8,268 nucleotides of DNA from Oscillospiraceae bacterium (GTDB lineage: Bacteria > Bacillota > Clostridia > Oscillospirales > Oscillospiraceae). A program made the translations under genes and the position numbers. The notes beneath the pieces are model-generated. The model was not told where the DNA came from. It was given only the letters and a program-made list of their open reading frames with translations, and did not search any database. Shown here in pieces: positions 5,210-8,268 of this stretch. The stretch spans positions 1 through 8,268 of the forward strand of contig JAKSQI010000067.1 in assembly GCA_024404215.1 (NCBI GenBank), given 5' to 3'. Numbering within the stretch: the first letter of the stretch is position 1; each line of letters begins with the position of its first letter.

Positions 5210-6262
5210 TTACAGTTCTAATTGCTTATAATCACTTTCTCCGGCATAAGCAATGCCCAAATGCTCGTAGGCTTTTTTTGTAACGCAGCGGCCCCGTGGC
5301 GTTCGGGTCAAATAGCCCTTCTGCATGAGGAAGGGCTCATAGACATCCTCTATGGTTACTGCCTCCTCATTGATGGTGGCAGCTATGGTGTCCAATCCTA
5401 CCGGGCCACCACCGTAATTCACTATAATACCTTCCAGCAAACGGCGGTCAATGGCGTCCAGACCTTCCGCATCAATTTCCAGACGGGTCAAAGCCAAATC
5501 AGCAATTTCCTTTGTAATTACGCCATCACCGGCAACCTCTGCAAAATCACGTACACGACGCAAAAGACGGTTTGCAATTCGAGGAGTTCCACGGCTGCGA
5601 GACGCAATTTCCATGACCCCTTCCCACTGAGTGGGTATCCCCAGCAGCTCAGCCGAACGCTCAACAATGAGTGCCAGTTCATGATTGGTATAGAGCTCCA
5701 GCTTTAAATCAATACCAAAACGATCACGTAGGGGGGATGACAGCATACCGGAACGGGTTGTGGCACCCACCAGAGTAAAATTCTTCAAATCCAAAGAAAT
5801 GGCGGTAGCTGCCGGCCCCTGCCCCAGGATAATATCTATTTTTTTATCCTCCATGGCGGGATAAAGAATCTCTTCGATAGAACGGTTCATTCGATGTATT
5901 TCATCAATAAAAAGAACATCGTTTTCGTTGAGATTGGTCAAAAGTGCTGCCAAGTCTTTGGGCTTTTCTATAGCCGGACCGCTGGTTTTTTTCAGTTGAA
6001 CCCCCAGTTCATTGGCGATGATGGCGGCAAGCGTTGTTTTGCCCAAGCCCGGAGGACCGTGGAGAATGACGTGGTCCAGGGGCTCACCACGACGCTTAGC
6101 ACCTTCAATGAATATTTTCAGGTTATTCTTGGCCTTTTCCTGACCTATATATTCCTTCAGCCATTGGGGCCGGAGGCTAAATTCACTGTCATCCTCCCGC
6201 AGAGCCGACGGAACCATCAGGTTTTCTTCAGGCTGTCTTAGATCACTGTAATCAATTGCCAT
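5210..6262 (-). CDS. ruvB: Holliday junction branch migration ATPase RuvB
   Basis: The 350-residue AAA+ motor forms hexameric rings that pump DNA through the RuvA-bound Holliday junction. In order it shows Walker A GPPGLGKT (69-76), Walker B LFIDEIH (117-123), the sensor 1 segment LVGATTRSG (164-172), the arginine-finger segment SPLRDRFG (176-183) and the sensor 2 arginine in GTPRIANR (R228). The C-terminal winged helix contains YLTRTPRGRCVTKKAYEHLG (317-336). Length and all catalytic elements are normal. The start ATG has AGGAG seven bases upstream. It lies 13 bases after ruvA and is the last gene of ruvC-ruvA-ruvB. No convincing terminator follows, so some transcripts may read into the sigma gene. 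Confidence 0.98.
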   Translation of the reverse strand: MAIDYSDLRQPEENLMVPSALREDDSEFSLRPQWLKEYIGQEKAKNNLKIFIEGAKRRGEPLDHVILHGPPGLGKTTLAAIIANELGVQLKKTSGPAIEKPKDLAALLTNLNENDVLFIDEIHRMNRSIEEILYPAMEDKKIDIILGQGPAATAISLDLKNFTLVGATTRSGMLSSPLRDRFGIDLKLELYTNHELALIVERSAELLGIPTQWEGVMEIASRSRGTPRIANRLLRRVRDFAEVAGDGVITKEIADLALTRLEIDAEGLDAIDRRLLEGIIVNYGGGPVGLDTIAATINEEAVTIEDVYEPFLMQKGYLTRTPRGRCVTKKAYEHLGIAYAGESDYKQLEL

Positions 6263-6275
6263 AGTCTCTCTCCTG

Positions 6276-6875
6276 TTAATTGGATTGCTTAAGGGCCTGC
6301 TTTATGATGTCCTCCAGACTCAAAGCATCTACATCAATGGTTCGCAGAATAGCCGAAGCCTCATTGGGAGTAAAACCAAGGACAGTCAGCGCTGCAGAAG
6401 CATCGGAATACTTGGTGCCGGCAGCAGGCAGGGGAACTGCCGCACTTTTTCCGCTTACCGTCATGGCAGCTGATTCTTTACTGATTTTGTCCTTTAGCTC
6501 CAAAATAATGCGCTGAGCTATTTTTTTGCCTACGCCCTGTGCGGCAGTAATGGCCTTTTCATCTCCGTTTAAAACAGCCAGGGCCAGGCCTTCCGGTGTT
6601 ACAGCAGACAGAATAGCCAAAGCTGCTTTAGGGCCGACACCGGATACACCAAGCAGCATTTCAAAGCTTCGCTTTTCTATCAGGTCATGAAATCCAAAGA
6701 TATCAAAGCCATCCTCTTTGATGTGGCAATAGGTATACAGCCTGACCGCCTTGTTCGTCTCCAGATAAGACATGGTATTCAGGGATACATTACAGAGAAA
6801 ACCTATGCCATGAACGTCCACCACAGCTGTATTTTGTTCCAGTATGGTAACCTTACCATCTAAATAGTAGAACAT
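6276..6875 (-). CDS. ruvA: Holliday junction-binding protein RuvA
   Basis: The 199-residue protein, of normal length, forms tetramers that hold the four-way junction flat and recruit RuvB. The N-terminal OB fold (about 1-63) begins MFYYLDGKVTILEQNTAVVDVHGIGF. Two helix-hairpin-helix motifs follow, LLGVSGVGPKAALAIL (about 74-89) and AAQGVGKKIAQRIILELKDK (about 111-130). An Ala/Ser-rich flexible linker leads to the small C-terminal RuvB-binding domain (about 158-199). GGAGGG lies eight bases before the ATG, inside the end of ruvC. The two frames overlap by 16 bases, which suggests translational coupling. Confidence 0.97.
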   Translation of the reverse strand: MFYYLDGKVTILEQNTAVVDVHGIGFLCNVSLNTMSYLETNKAVRLYTYCHIKEDGFDIFGFHDLIEKRSFEMLLGVSGVGPKAALAILSAVTPEGLALAVLNGDEKAITAAQGVGKKIAQRIILELKDKISKESAAMTVSGKSAAVPLPAAGTKYSDASAALTVLGFTPNEASAILRTIDVDALSLEDIIKQALKQSN

Positions 6876-7372
6876 ATGTCTGACCCTCCGTTGTTAAGCA
6901 AGGAATTGGAAAACCGGGCATGGCAGATAGCAATAGCCAAAGCATCTGCTGCATCATCCGGGCGGGGAACAGCTGACAGGTTCAGCAAACGCCGAACCAT
7001 TTCCATCATTTGTTTTTTCTCAGCCCGTCCATAGCCCGTTATAGCCTGTTTCACCTGCAGGGGAGTATACTCCACCATGGGAATCCCTCTTTCCTCTCCT
7101 GCAAGCAGAACGGCCCCTCGGCCGTGGGCTACGGATATTCCGGTCGTTATATTTGTGTTAAAAAATAATTCTTCAATACTGATAATATCAGGCTGAAAGG
7201 TATCAATAAGCTCCAGCATGTCATGATAAATCTGATGAATCCGGCTGGCAAGGCGCTGCCCGGCAGGAGTTGAAATGACGCCGTAACGAATAGGAACTAT
7301 GCTTCCTCTTTCATAGGAAATCACACCAAAGCCCACTGTAGCAACACCAGGGTCGATGCCCAGAATAATCAT
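6860..7372 (-). CDS. ruvC: Holliday junction resolvase RuvC
   Basis: The 170-residue dimeric endonuclease cuts Holliday junctions symmetrically using metal ions. The acidic catalytic set is complete: D7 in LGIDPG, E67 in SIEELFF, and D140 and D143 in the RPDDAADALAIAICH segment. The earliest in-frame start is a GTG at 7381, but that codon is part of the GAGGTG ribosome site (7384-7379). The ATG at 7372, six bases downstream of it, gives the family's usual opening MIILGIDPG and is chosen. It is the first gene of the ruvC-ruvA-ruvB operon. No GAAC-N4-GTTC LexA box is visible in its upstream region, so SOS control is not evident here. Confidence 0.97.
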   Translation of the reverse strand: MIILGIDPGVATVGFGVISYERGSIVPIRYGVISTPAGQRLASRIHQIYHDMLELIDTFQPDIISIEELFFNTNITTGISVAHGRGAVLLAGEERGIPMVEYTPLQVKQAITGYGRAEKKQMMEMVRRLLNLSAVPRPDDAADALAIAICHARFSNSLLNNGGSDICSTI

Positions 7373-7390
7373 GCCCTTCACCTCGCAATC

Positions 7391-7419
7391 ATTGTATCAT
7401 GGCAGAAAAAAAAAGGCAA
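7391..7419 (-). promoter_or_regulatory. Likely promoter of ruvCAB
   Basis: On the − strand TTGCCT (7419-7414) and TACAAT (7396-7391) lie 17 bases apart, with four of six and five of six consensus matches. Transcription would begin near 7384, almost at the ribosome site, giving a very short leader. A nine-A run (7406-7414) fills part of the spacer and overlaps the −35. Confidence 0.6.
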
Positions 7420-7460
7420 CAAAGAGGCCTCCCGGCACACTCATTATTTCCTGTCAGGTA

Positions 7461-7489
7461 TTGAAAAGTAAAGAAAGTACCGCTATAAT
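7461..7489 (+). promoter_or_regulatory. Sigma-A promoter of the DUF1858 gene (and probably trmK)
   Basis: TTGAAA (7461-7466) and a perfect TATAAT (7484-7489) are spaced by 17 bases. The start site is expected near 7496, leaving a leader of about 47 bases. With the ruvCAB promoter it makes a compact divergent intergenic region (7373-7542) holding no gene. Confidence 0.88.
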
Positions 7490-7509
7490 GAGGGGACAGA
7501 ATTACTTTC

Positions 7510-7534
7510 GCTCCAAATGGAGCTCCCCAAGGAG
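7510..7534 (+). promoter_or_regulatory. Small hairpins in the DUF1858 gene leader reaching the ribosome site
   Basis: GCTCC (7510-7514) can pair with GGAGC (7519-7523) around AAAT. Directly after it CTCC (7523-7526) can pair with GGAG (7531-7534), which is part of the AAGGAGG ribosome site (7529-7535). The second hairpin is only four pairs, so any masking of the ribosome site would be weak. This could be incidental. Confidence 0.35.
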
Positions 7535-7542
7535 GAAAACCA

Positions 7543-7740
7543 ATGGCTACCATTACCAGAGATACTCTGATTTCCGAGGTTCTTGACATCAATCCGGATG
7601 CCGCCCCCATTTTCATGGGCATGGGCATGCACTGCCTGGGCTGCGCCATGGCTGCCGGCGAGTCTGTCGGCGAGGCTGCCGATGTTCACGGCGTTGATGT
7701 TGACAGTCTGCTGGACCAGCTGAACACCCTTGTTGGCTGA
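7543..7740 (+). CDS. DUF1858 redox-disulfide domain protein
   Basis: This 65-residue protein consists of a single DUF1858 domain of the type called 'hybrid-cluster-protein-associated redox disulfide domain'. It opens with ITRDTLISEVLDINPDAAPIF, followed by the Met/Gly-rich turn MGMGMHCLGC carrying the CxxC pair C31/C34, and then MAAGESVGEAADVHGVD with a final helix. The pair is presumably redox-active or binds a metal. The ribosome site AAGGAGG is seven bases from the ATG, and a consensus promoter lies 54 bases upstream. The family was named for occurring with hybrid cluster protein, but no such gene is in this window; the next gene is trmK. The partner and substrate are unknown. Confidence 0.9.
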   Translation: MATITRDTLISEVLDINPDAAPIFMGMGMHCLGCAMAAGESVGEAADVHGVDVDSLLDQLNTLVG

Positions 7741-7762
7741 TTAAAGCAACTCAGAAATGCTG

Positions 7763-7787
7763 AAGCGGGGCACAGTCCCCGCTTTCT
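7763..7787 (+). terminator. Hairpin between the DUF1858 gene and trmK, weak or partial terminator
   Basis: AAGCGGGG (7763-7770) pairs perfectly with CCCCGCTT (7777-7784) around CACAGT. Only TTTCTGTCTGTTT-like mixed pyrimidines follow instead of a clean T run. It probably lets part of the transcripts continue into trmK, whose own start is 29 bases further on and has no obvious promoter. Confidence 0.55.
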
Positions 7788-7815
7788 GTCTGTTTAATCC
7801 TTTTCGGAGGTAACT

Positions 7816-8268
7816 ATGAAACAACTTAAACTCAGCCCTCGTCTGCAGACGGTGGCTTCCTATATTGCTCCGGATTCTGCCCTTGCCGATATTGGAACAG
7901 ACCATGGCTACCTTCCGGTCTATTGTCTTCAAGCGGGGCTCTGCCGCCGCCTGATTGCTTCTGATATTGCCCCGGGGCCCTTGGCTGCTGCCAAAAAGAC
8001 GGCTTCGGAGTATAACTGCAGCAACGATATAACCTTTCTTTGTGCACCCGGTCTAGCCGGCCTTACCCAGGAGGATGCTGACACCATAACCATAGCCGGC
8101 ATGGGCGGTAAAACCATACAAGGCATTTTAGAGGCAGCCCCCTGGACCAAAAACAAAGGCATTCACTTAGTTTTGCAGCCCCAGAGTAAGCTTCCGGAGC
8201 TGCAGAGCTGGCTGGAAAAAGAAGGCTATCAGGTGGAAAGCGCCCGCTTAGCCCGGGAAGGACGACGC
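7816..8268 (+). CDS. trmK: tRNA (adenine22-N1)-methyltransferase, N-terminal part (3' end outside window)
   Basis: The first 151 codons of a TrmK-type methyltransferase are present and remain open to the right edge. The enzyme uses S-adenosylmethionine to make m1A at position 22 of tRNA. The Rossmann domain shows motif I LADIGTDHGYLP (23-34), SDIAPGPLAAAKK (49-61) after the second strand, TITIAGMGGKTI (90-101) with the characteristic GMGG, and LVLQPQSKLPELQSWL (118-133). All are hallmarks of this family. The position usually holding a GDGL or GNGL motif reads APGL (77-80), a small divergence. The start ATG at 7816 has CGGAGG five bases upstream. In many Firmicutes trmK is followed by a Nif3-like gene; what follows here is outside the window. 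Confidence 0.93.
   Translation, partial: MKQLKLSPRLQTVASYIAPDSALADIGTDHGYLPVYCLQAGLCRRLIASDIAPGPLAAAKKTASEYNCSNDITFLCAPGLAGLTQEDADTITIAGMGGKTIQGILEAAPWTKNKGIHLVLQPQSKLPELQSWLEKEGYQVESARLAREGRR

Noticed and set aside
6870..6881. GAAC-ATAT-GTCT, resembling a Gram-positive LexA (SOS) box
   Set aside because: Two mismatches to GAAC-N4-GTTC, and it lies at the ruvC/ruvA overlap inside the operon with no promoter, so it is probably chance coding sequence.
7406..7414. Nine-A run in the ruvC/DUF1858 intergenic region
   Set aside because: It sits in the putative ruvCAB promoter spacer; a slippage site would matter only inside a gene.
1..8268. tRNA, rRNA, CRISPR array, transposase or phage gene
   Set aside because: None could be seen on either strand; no repeated spacer pattern and no transposase motif are present.

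Overview
The window looks like a chromosomal segment of a low-to-mid GC Firmicute, most likely a Clostridia member of the gut Oscillospiraceae/Ruminococcaceae type. The evidence is strong AGGAGG-type ribosome sites before nearly every gene, consensus sigma-A promoters, a Spo0H/SigH-like sigma factor, a cysteine-rich (zinc-type) ribosomal protein S18, and clostridial accessory families (a CGAxxG redox protein and a DUF1858 CxxC protein). I cannot name the species from sequence alone. Almost all of the DNA is coding; no gap between genes exceeds about 235 bases. I see no tRNA, rRNA, CRISPR array, insertion sequence or phage gene.

Layout, left to right. (1) The end of an ABC-F ATPase gene on the + strand, closed by a terminator that probably serves both directions. 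(2) A two-gene − strand unit: an iron-dependent alcohol dehydrogenase followed by a small six-cysteine C_GCAxxG_C_C protein. (3) The + strand operon rpsF-ssb-rpsR, with a consensus promoter, a folded leader and a UUCG-loop terminator. (4) Converging on it from the − strand, a SigH-like sigma factor followed by a small double zinc-ribbon protein, with their own terminator. (5) Upstream of these on the − strand, the Holliday junction operon ruvC-ruvA-ruvB. (6) Divergent from ruvC on the + strand, a small DUF1858 redox-disulfide protein followed by the start of trmK (tRNA m1A22 methyltransferase), which runs off the right edge.

Functionally this is mainly a housekeeping region: translation (S6, S18, TrmK, ABC-F), replication and recombination (SSB, RuvABC) and transcription (sigma factor). 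Small thiol- or zinc-based proteins and a fermentation-type dehydrogenase sit among these genes. In four genes (the C_GCAxxG protein, the alcohol dehydrogenase, the sigma factor and ruvC) the longest possible open frame starts too early; ribosome sites or a promoter show a shorter true start, and the coordinates given use that start.

I did not find a clear new multi-gene system. The points most worth checking are the one-sided decay of the second ATPase site in the ABC-F protein (no P-loop lysine and a Glu-to-Gln change), the sigma factor/zinc-ribbon pair, the inverted repeat in front of the dehydrogenase, and the folded leaders of rpsF and the DUF1858 gene.
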